From Sphingomonas sp. A2-49 (lineage in GTDB: Bacteria; Pseudomonadota; Alphaproteobacteria; Sphingomonadales; Sphingomonadaceae): a stretch of 64,000 nucleotides of DNA. The stretch covers positions 1-64,000 of the forward strand of contig NZ_JAJLPA010000020.1 of the NCBI RefSeq assembly GCF_025548555.1. The letters run 5' to 3'. The notes beneath the pieces are model-generated. The model worked only from the letters and a program-made list of their open reading frames with translations. It did no database searches and was not told the origin of the DNA. Of the stretch, positions 41,743 to 50,687 are shown in pieces; positions within the stretch are counted from its first letter, which is position 1, and every line of letters starts with the position of its first letter. The position numbers were made by a program, and so were the translations under genes.

Positions 41743-43139
41743 CAGCCGATCAGGCCGAAGAGATACAGCGCCAGTCCAGCGACCGAGCTTGCCACCAGCG
41801 TCGTGATGATCCCGGCGCGCAGCCAGAACACCGCGGCGACAGCTGCCCCCGCGAGTGCCATTGCCCAAGGATCGAGGCTCGCAAGCACGGGCGCGTCGAA
41901 GTGGATCGGACCGAACGCAACGGCTGCCGTTTCACGGAAGAGCGTATGTAGGGCGAACCAGACGGCCAGATTGAGAACGACGCCGACGACCGCCGCGGTG
42001 ATGGCGGAGAGCGCACCGGCGACCGCGGCATTGCCGCGCAGGCGCTCGATGAAGGGCGCGCCGAGGAAGATCCACAGAAAGCACGGCACGAACGTTACCC
42101 AGGTCGCGAGCAGGCCACCAAGCGTGCCCGCCACCAGTGGGGACAGCCCGCCGGGATCGCGATAGGCGCCGAGGAAGCCGACGAATTGCAGGACCATGAT
42201 GAGCGGCCCGGGCGTCGTTTCCGCCATGCCGAGGCCGTCCAGCATCTCCTTCGGCGCCAGCCAGCCGTAATTCTCAACCGCCTGCTGCGCGACATAGGCG
42301 AGCACGGCATAGGCGCCTCCGAACGTCACCATCGCCATCGTCGAGAAGAAGGTCGCGATGCGGCTGAACACGTCATCGGGTCCGAGCGCGATCAGCAGCG
42401 CCGCGACCGGTACGAGCCAGAGCGCCAGCCAGACCAGCGCCGTGCGGATCGTCTCGCCCCACGTCGGCCGCGCATGGGCCGGCAGATCCTCGCCCAGCAG
42501 CGTGTCGGCATCGGCCACGACCGCGCCCTTGGACGCGCCGTGGCCCCCGCCCCGGAAAGCCGTGCTGCCCTGCCGGGCGGACCACCAGCCGATGAGGCCG
42601 GCGCCCAGCACGATCAGCGGGAATGGCGCGCCGACGAAGAAGATCAGCACGAACGCCAGCACGGCAAGCGCCCTTGCCGGCGTCGACTTGAGCGCGCGTC
42701 CACCGATCCGCACCACCGCCTGAAGCACGACGGCCAGCACCGCACATTTGAGGCCGAAGAACAGCGCCGAGACGATGCCGACGCGGCCGTAGAGGACATA
42801 GACCCAGCTCAACGCCATGATCGCGACCGCGCCGGGGATGACGAACAGCACGCCGGCGACGATGCCGCCCTTCGTGCGGTGCATCAGCCAACCGATATAG
42901 GTGGCGAGCTGCTGCGCCTCCGGCCCCGGCAGCAACATGCAGTAGTTGAGCGCGTGCAGAAACCGCTGCTCCCCGATCCAGCGTTTCTCCTCGACGAGGA
43001 TGCGGTGCATGACCGCGATCTGTCCCGCCGGACCGCCGAACGACAGCATAGCGATGCGCAGCCAGACCCGGAAGGCTTGGCCGAGCGTGACCGGCTCCGG
43101 GCGCACCGGGGTTGCGGCTTCCGCCGTCACCGCGGTCAT
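41742..43139 (-). CDS. chrA: Chromate transporter ChrA (long-chain CHR family)
   Basis: 465 residues with two homologous CHR halves and about 12 membrane segments. Half 1 has LRIAMLSFGGPAGQIAVMH and LPGPEAQQLATYIGW; half 2 has FFSTMAMVTFGGAYAVLAYVAQ and GLGMAETTPGPLIMVLQFVGFLG. The repeated GG(P/A) and PGP motifs mark the CHR superfamily, which expels chromate, driven by the proton or membrane potential. Its start overlaps the chrB-like gene (ATGA), and its stop overlaps the porin gene. Confidence 0.94.
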   Translation of the reverse strand: MTAVTAEAATPVRPEPVTLGQAFRVWLRIAMLSFGGPAGQIAVMHRILVEEKRWIGEQRFLHALNYCMLLPGPEAQQLATYIGWLMHRTKGGIVAGVLFVIPGAVAIMALSWVYVLYGRVGIVSALFFGLKCAVLAVVLQAVVRIGGRALKSTPARALAVLAFVLIFFVGAPFPLIVLGAGLIGWWSARQGSTAFRGGGHGASKGAVVADADTLLGEDLPAHARPTWGETIRTALVWLALWLVPVAALLIALGPDDVFSRIATFFSTMAMVTFGGAYAVLAYVAQQAVENYGWLAPKEMLDGLGMAETTPGPLIMVLQFVGFLGAYRDPGGLSPLVAGTLGGLLATWVTFVPCFLWIFLGAPFIERLRGNAAVAGALSAITAAVVGVVLNLAVWFALHTLFRETAAVAFGPIHFDAPVLASLDPWAMALAGAAVAAVFWLRAGIITTLVASSVAGLALYLFGLIG

Positions 43140-43960
43140 GCCGACACCTTGCCGCGCGTGGGCTGATGCGAGGACCAGTTGTGCTTTTCGCCCTGCGCGT
43201 CACGGCACCAGCGATACAGAGCATCGTATACCGCCATGCCGGCTTCGAGCTGGATGTGATCGTCGCTGTGGATGCGCGACAGTCCGAGCGAGATGGCGAG
43301 CAGTCCCGCCGCTTCCGGCACCAGGTCTAGGCGATCGGTGTCAGCACCACGTACGATCGCAGCCAGACGCACCAGCGGTTCGTGCGTATCAAGCCTGAAG
43401 GCTTCGACCATCACATCGAAGGTGCAACGCTCGCCGCGATGGCTCCAGAATACGCCTTCGTCCACGATGTCGAACGGCTCGGCCTGCTGCTGCGTAGCGA
43501 CGGTCAGCACCTCGCCGGGTGCCACGAAGAGGAAGCGAGCCTCCGGATCGACGAAGCGTCGGATCAACCAGGGGCAGGCGATGCGGTCGACCTTAGGACG
43601 CGCTCTCGTGACCCACCATGTGCGTCCGTCCTCGTGACGGGGTGGTAGATGGGCGAGAGATACCGTCGGCAATGCGCCTGCCGCCCATGCGATGAACCCG
43701 CCTTCCAGCACTTCGGCCGCCACACCTTCGCTGCGTAGGATGGCCGCTGCGGCAACTGCCGAACCATTGCCGTCGGCGTCGACCGTTACGACGGCAGAGC
43801 CGGCAGCACACCCCCATCCCGTCGGATTGGGATAGGCTGGAAAGGTCGACCCCGGAATGCATTCCGCAACTCCGTCGCGCAGATCGACGATGCGAGGCGC
43901 GCTCGCAGATGCGATAATGCGGGCGAGTTTATCGGGTGTAATGGCGTTTGGAGCAGGCAT
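43136..43960 (-). CDS. chrB: ChrB-type chromate resistance protein with rhodanese-like N-terminus
   Basis: 274 residues. The N-terminal rhodanese-like domain (about 8-105: RIVDLRDGVAECIPGSTFP, VLEGGFIAWAAGALPTV) lacks the usual active-site cysteine; the loop reads DADGNGS. The C-terminal ChrB domain (about 115-265) has WVTRARPKVDRIACPWLIRRFVDPEARFLFV, HRGERCTFDVMV and LGLSRIHSDDHIQLEAGMAVYDALYRW. ChrB proteins accompany ChrA and are involved in sensing or handling chromate. It is the first gene of the chrB-chrA-porin operon. Confidence 0.88.
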   Translation of the reverse strand: MPAPNAITPDKLARIIASASAPRIVDLRDGVAECIPGSTFPAYPNPTGWGCAAGSAVVTVDADGNGSAVAAAAILRSEGVAAEVLEGGFIAWAAGALPTVSLAHLPPRHEDGRTWWVTRARPKVDRIACPWLIRRFVDPEARFLFVAPGEVLTVATQQQAEPFDIVDEGVFWSHRGERCTFDVMVEAFRLDTHEPLVRLAAIVRGADTDRLDLVPEAAGLLAISLGLSRIHSDDHIQLEAGMAVYDALYRWCRDAQGEKHNWSSHQPTRGKVSA

Positions 43961-44367
43961 GGTGCGTCCCTTGCGTGGTCGTGCTGGACGCGATTCTCTA
44001 GCTGACGCCTCGTGGGGAGATCGCCATCCCCATGCGCCTAATCAGCCATGCTCATGGTGCAATGTCAATCATCAGTTCCGCGTCCCGGTTTTCGCTTTCG
44101 ACAGGTTTCAAGGAGCCTTTTCCATGCCCGTTATTCGATCCCTTTCGGGACGCTCACGCACTGCCGCTCTCGGTCGAAGTCGCCGTTCGTCAGGATCATT
44201 GATGACGGCAGATTTGTCCCACATCTCGCCGTTCGGCGTGGCATATCTGGTCGCTGTGAGCACCGGCGGATGACATTAACAAATGTCCGCTTCCGAGAAG
44301 CGATGCTCGCGGTCTGAATGTCGCGTTCTGGGTCGCTTGCGCCATGAGCATGGCCGACCAATCCCCG
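43961..44367. other. Gap with an intergenic repeat
   Basis: Upstream region of the chromate operon; it should contain its promoter near 43965-44060. One repeat copy at 44270-44336. No supported gene. Confidence 0.45.
44270..44336 (+). repeat. Bipartite intergenic repeat, copy 12
   Basis: Arm 1 ATTAACAAATGTCCGCTTCC, arm 2 CTGAATGTCGCGTTCTGGGT. Confidence 0.65.
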
Positions 44368-44973
44368 TCAGTGGCGGACGCGGCTTTTTTTGTAGGCGGC
44401 CTTGCCGGCGTGTCGGCGGATCGCGATGGCTGCGACGGCACGCTTTATAGCGAGTTCGTCGATGCCGTCAGGGTCGAACGGGCCGCCGTACCATTGGCGT
44501 AGCTGTTGATGTTCCCCGTGAGCCGGGTCGCTCATGGCGTCGAGGAACAGCTCGAAACCGGGAAAGCCGCCGACGTCCTCGGGCGGGCAGCGCCGTTCGC
44601 CAGCGACGAAGCGAGGGTATTTGGTATCGGGCTCGGCTGGCCCGACCGCGTCGACAACAACCGTATGCCGCCAGTCGTCGCCCATGTCGTAGGTGTAGGT
44701 GAGCTGGCAGACTCCGCGGTCGACCAGGGAGCCGAGCTTCACGTTTCTGGCGTTGGTGAGATTGCGGTCCGGCCACTCGGGATTAGGTACGCCATAGCGG
44801 CGGTCGCCCGCTTCGAAATGCCAGAGGTGATAGTCCTGCCAGCCCATGGCGGCTTGTATCAAGTCGTGAAGCATCTTGAGGGTGCCGGTGGCCGGAATTT
44901 CGACCTTGCGCCAGATTTCGGGCGCGATGTCGTTGAGGCTGATGCGGAGGCGCGCGATGGTCTCTTGGGTCAT
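44368..44973 (-). CDS. Plasmid pRiA4b ORF-3-like protein
   Basis: 201 residues from the ATG at 44973. The family markers are ISLNDIAPEIWRKVEIPATGTLKMLHDLIQAAMGWQDYHLWHFE, TYTYDMGDDWRHTVVV, PPEDVGGFPGFELFLDAMSDPAHGEH and the PFDPDGID end. The fold is widespread in bacteria, plasmids and mobile elements, but the function is unknown. Single gene on the minus strand; the LOV kinase gene diverges from it, with a repeat in the shared gap. Confidence 0.88.
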   Translation of the reverse strand: MTQETIARLRISLNDIAPEIWRKVEIPATGTLKMLHDLIQAAMGWQDYHLWHFEAGDRRYGVPNPEWPDRNLTNARNVKLGSLVDRGVCQLTYTYDMGDDWRHTVVVDAVGPAEPDTKYPRFVAGERRCPPEDVGGFPGFELFLDAMSDPAHGEHQQLRQWYGGPFDPDGIDELAIKRAVAAIAIRRHAGKAAYKKSRVRH

Positions 44974-45063
44974 GCCGCGGTTTTGCAGGCTAGGCTGCTC
45001 AATGCCAAGGCACCCTCTTGTCACAGCGCAACGGGTAAACGGCAATCGCGCCGCACAGGCAGC

Positions 45064-45120
45064 CGGAACGGAAGTTCGGGCGCGCCATACGGCGTCGGAA
45101 CGACCGCATTTGGGTCGTTA
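45064..45120 (+). repeat. Bipartite intergenic repeat, copy 13
   Basis: Arm 1 CGGAACGGAAGTTCGGGCGC (shortened), arm 2 CGGAACGACCGCATTTGGGT; between the divergent pRiA4b-type and LOV-kinase genes. Confidence 0.6.
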
Positions 45121-45228
45121 TCACCAGCACCAAGGGCCAAAAGGCTGCCACAAGGCGCGCTGAGCAATTCCACTTCCAGGCGCTTGCTCCGTGACTTAGA
45201 GGGGCGGCGACCTAATCATGGAGATAGT

Positions 45229-47817
45229 GTGTCGGACAGCTCCGCATCGGAAAGAAGCCTGCAGGACGAACAGCGTATCGCGCTGGAGATCGCAGGGCCA
45301 GGGCGGCACACGGACCCGTTTGTCGCGGCGGTGCATGCGACCCGCATGCCGATGATCATTACCAATCCGCGCTTGCCCGATAATCCAGTGGTGTTCGCCA
45401 ATGACTCCTTTTGCCGCCTGACCGGCTACGATCGTAATGAGATCGTCGGACGTAACTGCCGCTTTCTCCAGGGTCCGGAGACCGACCCGGCGACTGTCCG
45501 CGCCATCCATGATGCTGTCGAGCGGGTCGAAGCGATCGAGATCGACATTCGCAACCATCGCAAGAATGGCGAGCCATTCTGGAACCGATTGCTGATGGCG
45601 CCCGTGTTCGATGCGGATGAGAAGCTCGTTTATTTCTTCGCAAGCCAGGTCGACGTGACGATCGAGCGCGAGCGGTTGCAAGGTCTGGAGAGCGACAACG
45701 CCGCGTTGATGGCCGAGCTGACGGCCAGATTGCGGGCGCAGCAGGAGCGCGAGCGCGAGTTGGATTTCGCGCTCAAGGCTGGTCGGTTCGGCACCTGGAG
45801 CATCGATCTCCTGAACATGGCGCTGACCTCGTCTGACCAGTGCAAAGCACTGTTCGGTTTGCACCCGGAAGTGCCGTTTACCTTCGAGGATCGCATGGCG
45901 GCGGTTATCACCGACGATCGCGAGCGGGCCGAGCGGGCGCTCGCCAGAACGATAGCTGACGGGGTCGACTACGAGGTCGAATATCAGATCACCACGCCTG
46001 ATGGGGTTGTACGCTGGCTGGCGAGCCGCGGACAGCCGTTCTTCGATGCGGACGGCCGGCCTGTGCGGCTTGCGGGCGTGTCGCTCGACATCACCGCAGT
46101 TAAGCGTACCGAGCGCCGGCGCGTCGCGCTGGCGGAACTTGGGAATACTCTGCGTGACCTGGACGACGCTGCCGACATCTCCTTCGTAGCAGCGGAAGTC
46201 ATCGGACGGACGTTGGAGGTGAGCAGGGCTGGTTACGGCATCGTGGATCAGGACCGGGAGATGATCACGATTGAGCGCGACTGGAACGCTCCAGGTATTC
46301 AAACCATCGCCGGCGTGCTCGCCTTTCGCGACTATGGATCGTACATCGACGACATCAAGCGCGGCGAAACTGCCGTGGTCGAGGATGCGCGGATCGACCC
46401 GCGGACCGTTGCCACTGCCCCCGCACTCGAGGCCATTTCCGCACGATCCTTCATCAACATGCCGATCATGGAACAGGGCGAGGTTGTCGCACTGCTGTTT
46501 GTCAATCACGACGCACCGCGTGCCTGGCAGACGGAAGACATGGAATTCCTTTGTGAAGTCGCGGAGCGGACCCGCACGGCAACTGAGCGCCGGCGCGCGG
46601 AGCGCGAGCTCGCCAACCTCGCCGCCTCGCTGGAGCAGCAGGTCGCCGACCGCACCGCCGAGCTGATGACGGCTGAGGAGGCGCTGCGGCAGTCGCAGAA
46701 GATGGAGGCGGTGGGGCAGCTAACAGGTGGACTGGCGCACGACTTCAACAACCTGCTGACCGTGATCCGGGGTTCGGTCGATCTTCTCCGGAGAAGCGAC
46801 GTCTCGAACGATCGCCGCATCCGCTACATCGACGCGATTGCCGACACCGCGGATCGGGCCTCGCGCCTGACCAGCCAGCTGCTCGCCTTCGCGCGGCGGC
46901 AGGCGCTGAAGCCTGAGGCGTTCGATGCCAGCGAGAGCGTCAGGGCCATCCAGCCGATGATCCACACTCTGGTGGGTTCGCGGATCACCGTTCGCATGGA
47001 GACCCCCGCTTTCCCTTGCGTGGTCAACGCCGACCGAAGCCAATTCGACACGGCGATCGTCAACATGGCGGTGAACGCACGCGACGCAATGGCTGGGGAG
47101 GGAGCGCTAGTTATGGCGGTCGGGCGAGTGGAAGGAATGCCGGCAGTTCGCTCTCATCCCGCGGTCCCTGGCGACTTCGTCACGATCTGCGTGCGCGATA
47201 CCGGCAGCGGTATTCCACCGGAGATGATCGACAAGATCTTCGAACCGTTCTTTACAACAAAAGGAGTGGGCGAAGGCACCGGACTGGGCCTGAGCCAGGT
47301 GTTTGGCTTCACGAAGCAGTCCGGAGGCGAGGTGGTCGTCGAAAGTGACGAGGGCCGTGGCGCAACTTTCACCATGTACCTTCCTGCCTCGCAGGCTACG
47401 ATGCGGGTAGACGAGGCCGACCTCAGCAATGCGCCTTCGCTTGCAAAGGGTGCCTGCATTCTTGTGGTCGAGGACAATCCCGAGGTGGGCCAGTTTGCAA
47501 CCGACGCCTTGGCGGAGATGGGCTACAACGTTGTTCTCGCAGCTGACGGCAGAACAGCGCTCGAGAAGCTCGCCGCCGATAAGTCAAACTTCGACGTCGT
47601 GTTCTCAGACGTCGTCATGCCGGGCATGAGCGGCATCGAGCTCGGTCAGGAGATCAAGCGTTTACATCCCAATCTCCCAGTTATCCTGACGAGTGGCTTT
47701 AGCAGCGTGCTGGCCGAAGGTGGGACACACGGGTTCGAGTTGCTCCACAAACCGTACTCGGTTGACGAACTCTCTCGAACCCTGCGTAAGGTCAAAGATC
47801 GCAGGGCGCTGCCTTGA
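45229..47817 (+). CDS. LOV-PAS-GAF hybrid histidine kinase (blue-light sensor)
   Basis: 862 residues from a GTG at 45229 with GGAG five bases upstream; no ATG fits in frame before the LOV domain. Order: LOV domain (about 30-145) with the photoactive cysteine C77 in GRNCRFLQG; a PAS domain (175-295); a GAF domain (about 310-455); HisKA with phospho-acceptor H504 in GGLAHDFNNLL; HATPase with N617 and DTGSGIPPE (657-665), GEGTGLGLSQ; and a C-terminal receiver (742-856) with phospho-acceptor D794 and K841. A light-driven phosphorelay is expected, with the receiver passing phosphate to a partner or damping the output. No dedicated output gene is adjacent. Confidence 0.93.
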   Translation: MSDSSASERSLQDEQRIALEIAGPGRHTDPFVAAVHATRMPMIITNPRLPDNPVVFANDSFCRLTGYDRNEIVGRNCRFLQGPETDPATVRAIHDAVERVEAIEIDIRNHRKNGEPFWNRLLMAPVFDADEKLVYFFASQVDVTIERERLQGLESDNAALMAELTARLRAQQERERELDFALKAGRFGTWSIDLLNMALTSSDQCKALFGLHPEVPFTFEDRMAAVITDDRERAERALARTIADGVDYEVEYQITTPDGVVRWLASRGQPFFDADGRPVRLAGVSLDITAVKRTERRRVALAELGNTLRDLDDAADISFVAAEVIGRTLEVSRAGYGIVDQDREMITIERDWNAPGIQTIAGVLAFRDYGSYIDDIKRGETAVVEDARIDPRTVATAPALEAISARSFINMPIMEQGEVVALLFVNHDAPRAWQTEDMEFLCEVAERTRTATERRRAERELANLAASLEQQVADRTAELMTAEEALRQSQKMEAVGQLTGGLAHDFNNLLTVIRGSVDLLRRSDVSNDRRIRYIDAIADTADRASRLTSQLLAFARRQALKPEAFDASESVRAIQPMIHTLVGSRITVRMETPAFPCVVNADRSQFDTAIVNMAVNARDAMAGEGALVMAVGRVEGMPAVRSHPAVPGDFVTICVRDTGSGIPPEMIDKIFEPFFTTKGVGEGTGLGLSQVFGFTKQSGGEVVVESDEGRGATFTMYLPASQATMRVDEADLSNAPSLAKGACILVVEDNPEVGQFATDALAEMGYNVVLAADGRTALEKLAADKSNFDVVFSDVVMPGMSGIELGQEIKRLHPNLPVILTSGFSSVLAEGGTHGFELLHKPYSVDELSRTLRKVKDRRALP

Positions 47818-47891
47818 CGACCCGGCTATGTTTTGTTTGTCACTAGGTCTATCAACAAATAGCCGACAATTGGCGGATGCCGAGCTCGTTG

Positions 47892-47914
47892 CGAATGAAT
47901 GGTCCTGGGTCGTT
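47892..47914 (+). repeat. Partial intergenic repeat (collapsed arm)
   Basis: CGAATGAATGGTCCTGGGTC joins the beginning of arm 1 directly to the GGGTC end of arm 2, as if the middle had been deleted. Confidence 0.4.
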
Positions 47915-48221
47915 GTCTCCGCAAAGAACTGAACAAAACGCGGGCCCTTGCCGTGACTGTGCGACGTCAGGCATGTGCCTACCATGTTCTCGATCAGGCG
48001 ATCTCGAGCGGACGACAGTGAGCGCATTGTCGCTATCTGGCGCTCGGCTCACCCTCGTCTCCTCACACGGCAGACTGGCTACCCTATGTTATAGCTGATT
48101 GGCAGGTACCGGGCTGCGCGCTTACGACGGGCCCATGCCAATCGAGCTTATTTTTTGCCGTCCCGCTTAATTAGTCGGCTATTGGATGAGGTCGATCCGC
48201 CCAATCTGCTAGGCCGGCGTG

Positions 48222-48282
48222 CTGAATGAATGGCCGAAATTGAGGAGTTGGGAAACAAACTCGAACGGCTGCATGTGGGCCG
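48222..48282 (+). repeat. Bipartite intergenic repeat, copy 14
   Basis: Arm 1 CTGAATGAATGGCCGAAATT, arm 2 CTCGAACGGCTGCATGTGGG. Confidence 0.65.
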
Positions 48283-48305
48283 ACTTAGCGATACGGCAGG
48301 TTTGA

Positions 48306-48345
48306 GCGCGGCACGCGCGGCTAAGCCGAAGCTGGCGTGCCGCGC
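48306..48345 (-). terminator. Hairpin after the cupin gene
   Basis: Perfect 11-bp arms GCGCGGCACGC (48306-48316) and GCGTGCCGCGC (48335-48345) around an 18-base loop, about 30 bp past the cupin stop on the minus strand. No T-run follows. Confidence 0.5.
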
Positions 48346-48373
48346 AGGATGCGGCACGCCGACGATCCGGCGA

Positions 48374-48790
48374 TCAGCCCGACACGGCGTCCTTGGCCTT
48401 TTCTGCCAGCTTGGTCAGTAGGCCTTTCTCCGCCTCCTCGGCCTCCTCCTTGGTCCGGAACGCGGCGCCTTCGGGCTCGGCGGGTGGGGCGTAGACGGAG
48501 TAGAGCTTGAGCGCCGACGAGCCCTTGTTGACGATGTTGTGCTCGGCGCCCTTGGGCACGACCACGAGATGGTTGGGGCCGGCCTTGGTATGGCTGCCGT
48601 AGATCGTTACCTGCGCTTCGCCCTCGACGATGAAGGTAGTCTGGTCGGCGGGATGCGTTACCAAGCCGATCTCCTAGCCAGCGGGGATATTCATCAGAAC
48701 GATTTGGACTCTAGCGCCGCGATATACTTCCTTCTGCCAACGCTCGTTTTTGGTGGCCAGCTGAATCATATCTTTGTTGAAGATCGTCAC
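48374..48790 (-). pseudogene. Cupin-domain protein gene with an in-frame amber codon
   Basis: From a GTG at 48790 (GAGAGGAATT upstream) the frame reads TIFNKDMIQLATKNERWQKE, VYRGARVQIVLMNIPAG, then TAG at 48674-48676, then EIGLVTHPADQTTFIVEGEAQVTIYG and VVVPKGAEHNIVNKG to the stop at 48374. The last two blocks hold the cupin barrel motifs. In intact relatives this point is a Glu-Glu-Ile-Gly run, so one GAG-to-TAG change explains the break. The remainder of the reading frame is undamaged. A TTG at 48664 could restart translation of a truncated barrel. Confidence 0.8.
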
Positions 48791-49248
48791 GGCAATTCCT
48801 CTCGAGTGTGCGGCGTCGACGATTGCGGTGGGGAGGGGATGCATCGATCCATCGCTGCAATTTCTTGCGTCCTCCTGAAAGCCGAACCGGTTCAAGCAAG
48901 GAGCACTCACCTGGCCGGCAGGTGCCGCAAGGTACAGCGGAGGGTTTGTCCGGTAAGCCCAATCGTTGCGATTTGGTGAATGCCGTACCCGTATAAGTCC
49001 GATCTAGTTTTCATACGGCAGAAACGGTGAATTCATCCCAGCAACTTGGTGGGGAGGAAGCGATGATCCGGACGTATAGCTCGAGGCGCAGTTCTCCGGT
49101 CGGCAGAGTTACTCGCAGCAGTGACCGGCGATTGGCTCGCCGCATGCGCTGTCATCGATGATCTCCGGACCCTCATGATGGGACGTCACCTACGTCAGTC
49201 GTATTCACGAGACGAGCCAGCTGGCTCGAATCACCCGGGAGAGGTAAA
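48791..49248. other. Gap before the REC-GAF gene
   Basis: Mostly non-coding. The left part is the promoter region of the cupin gene; the right part leads into the REC-GAF gene and holds one tiny candidate frame at 49063. Confidence 0.4.
49063..49161 (+). CDS. Possible 32-residue basic peptide
   Basis: An ATG at 49063 preceded by an unusually strong ribosome site (GGGGAGGAAG) opens a 32-codon frame, MIRTYSSRRSSPVGRVTRSS and on to RRMRCHR, very rich in Arg and Ser. It could be a leader peptide for the REC-GAF gene 90 bp downstream or a chance frame. Only the ribosome site supports it. Confidence 0.25.
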   Translation: MIRTYSSRRSSPVGRVTRSSDRRLARRMRCHR

Positions 49249-50232
49249 TTGAATCAAGCTCCACTTAAAGTTCGTCGCGTAGTCGTCGTCGATGACTCGC
49301 GCACGTTGCAGGCGATCCTGGAATCTGCCTTTGATGCGAGGCCAGACTTCAAGGTGGTCGGCGTTGCATCCGACGCGATGGCAGGCCTTGATCTCGTGAG
49401 CAGGCTTTCCCCTGACCTTCTCACGATAGACCTCTGCATGCCGTACATCGACGGCTCATCACTGTTGCAGACGCTGGAGTCGCGGACCGACATCTGCAAG
49501 GTGGTAGTGTCTGAGCAGATTACAAAGAGTATTGCCGTCGCCAGCAAGCTGCAGTCAATGGGAGCTGCGCTGTGCATCAGCAAGCAGGAGCTTGCCGATG
49601 ACGTGAATGCATTCTTCAAGAAAATCGTCAAGGCATGCGAAGCTGTTGAGTCCGCACCGAACTATAAGGTCTCTTCACTTCAGCTAAGTTCGGATCCGAC
49701 GCGGAAAAAGGGCTTCCGAGAAGGTAGGCCGCCGGTGCACTGTGGTTATCCCGTTCCTTCCGACGAAGACGCCCGGCTCCTCGCGCTGCAGGAAAAACAG
49801 CTCGGCAACGCAGTACGCGAACGCCAGTTCGACCTCGTGACGGAGTACACTGCTGGCGCAACCGGCTTCCCGATGTGTGCTCTGACGTTTATCGATGCTG
49901 ATACGCAGTGGATCAAGTCGAGCTACGGCTACGATGAAGACAACACGCCGCGGGTCAACGCAATCTGCAACTACACCATCGCCGCGGGCACCTTGTTCGT
50001 GGTGCAGAACGCCGAGACCGATCCGCGTTTTCGGTCGAATCCAGTAGTCCGGGAGGATGGGCTGCGCACATACGTCGGCTTTCCCGTGATCTCCGAGCAC
50101 GGCGTTCGCCTTGGGGCACTGTGCCTCGCCGATACGAAGGTCCGGCTCGTAACCCCCGCCATCGTCAGGCGTCTGACTACGATGGCTGAGATCATCGGCA
50201 CTATGATCGACGGCAGACAACTGGCGGCTTAA
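49249..50232 (+). CDS. Receiver-GAF protein (REC + GAF)
   Basis: 327 residues from a TTG at 49249 with GGGAGAGG upstream. The receiver (about 8-125) has the acidic pair D15/D16, phospho-acceptor D61 in LTIDLCMPYIDG and is CheB/CheY-like, but the switch region reads VVVSEQITKS and looks atypical. A linker (130-170) precedes a GAF domain (about 175-322) with FPMCALTFIDADTQWIKSSYGYDEDNTPR, CNYTI and YVGFPVISEHGVRLGALCLAD, the phytochrome-like small GAF type. A single-domain output is lacking, so it probably regulates a partner. It follows a broken cupin gene and precedes a small gene at 50291. Confidence 0.85.
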   Translation: MNQAPLKVRRVVVVDDSRTLQAILESAFDARPDFKVVGVASDAMAGLDLVSRLSPDLLTIDLCMPYIDGSSLLQTLESRTDICKVVVSEQITKSIAVASKLQSMGAALCISKQELADDVNAFFKKIVKACEAVESAPNYKVSSLQLSSDPTRKKGFREGRPPVHCGYPVPSDEDARLLALQEKQLGNAVRERQFDLVTEYTAGATGFPMCALTFIDADTQWIKSSYGYDEDNTPRVNAICNYTIAAGTLFVVQNAETDPRFRSNPVVREDGLRTYVGFPVISEHGVRLGALCLADTKVRLVTPAIVRRLTTMAEIIGTMIDGRQLAA

Positions 50233-50290
50233 CCGGATCGCCACGACCACTCCATCCGCCGTCGTATCGCCTGCGACGAAGAGGACTGAC

Positions 50291-50488
50291 ATGACCAAGA
50301 TTGGCAAAGCGATAGAAGCTCTCCAGGCCGAACTGGCTCAGCTCGACGAAATGGGACAGTGGGCTGCTGCTGCGCACGTCAGCATGGCGATCTCGCTGCT
50401 CTACGACGGATCTAGTGCCCGATTTAAGGTCTCGAGGATAGACGCTTGCTCACCTGCGATTTCCGTCACGAAACATGCTTGCTTGTGA
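50291..50488 (+). CDS. Small hypothetical protein after the REC-GAF gene
   Basis: 65 residues from the ATG at 50291, with GAGG upstream. An amphipathic helix (IGKAIEALQAELAQLDEMGQWAAAAHVSMAISLL) dominates the first half; the end is less convincing. It begins 58 bp after the REC-GAF stop on the same strand and may be co-transcribed. No family recognised; the helix might mediate partner binding. Confidence 0.5.
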   Translation: MTKIGKAIEALQAELAQLDEMGQWAAAAHVSMAISLLYDGSSARFKVSRIDACSPAISVTKHACL

Positions 50489-50687
50489 GAGATCAGAGGG
50501 TCGGTGGGCAGCTCCGCCAAGATCGCGCCTATCGGTCTCCAACCGGCCAAGGATCTTCCGATGGCGAGCTGTCGGAAAGGGCGTATGTGCGAAGTCCCAG
50601 TCCGCCAGTTGGACTCCCGACGATGGCAAGGAACAGGCGATTGGGACTGCTTGAATAGCAGCGCACACGCCTTGGACGAGCGTCCAT

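Larger units (their letters stand above)
47818..48373. other. Gap with repeats and a hairpin
   Basis: No supported gene in about 550 bp. A single-arm relic of the intergenic repeat is at 47892-47914, a full copy at 48222-48282, and a strong hairpin at 48306-48345. Confidence 0.5.

Noticed and set aside
42186..43166. Open frame of 326 codons opposite chrA
   Set aside because: Antisense shadow; composition dominated by Arg, Asp and His; chrA has clear CHR motifs.
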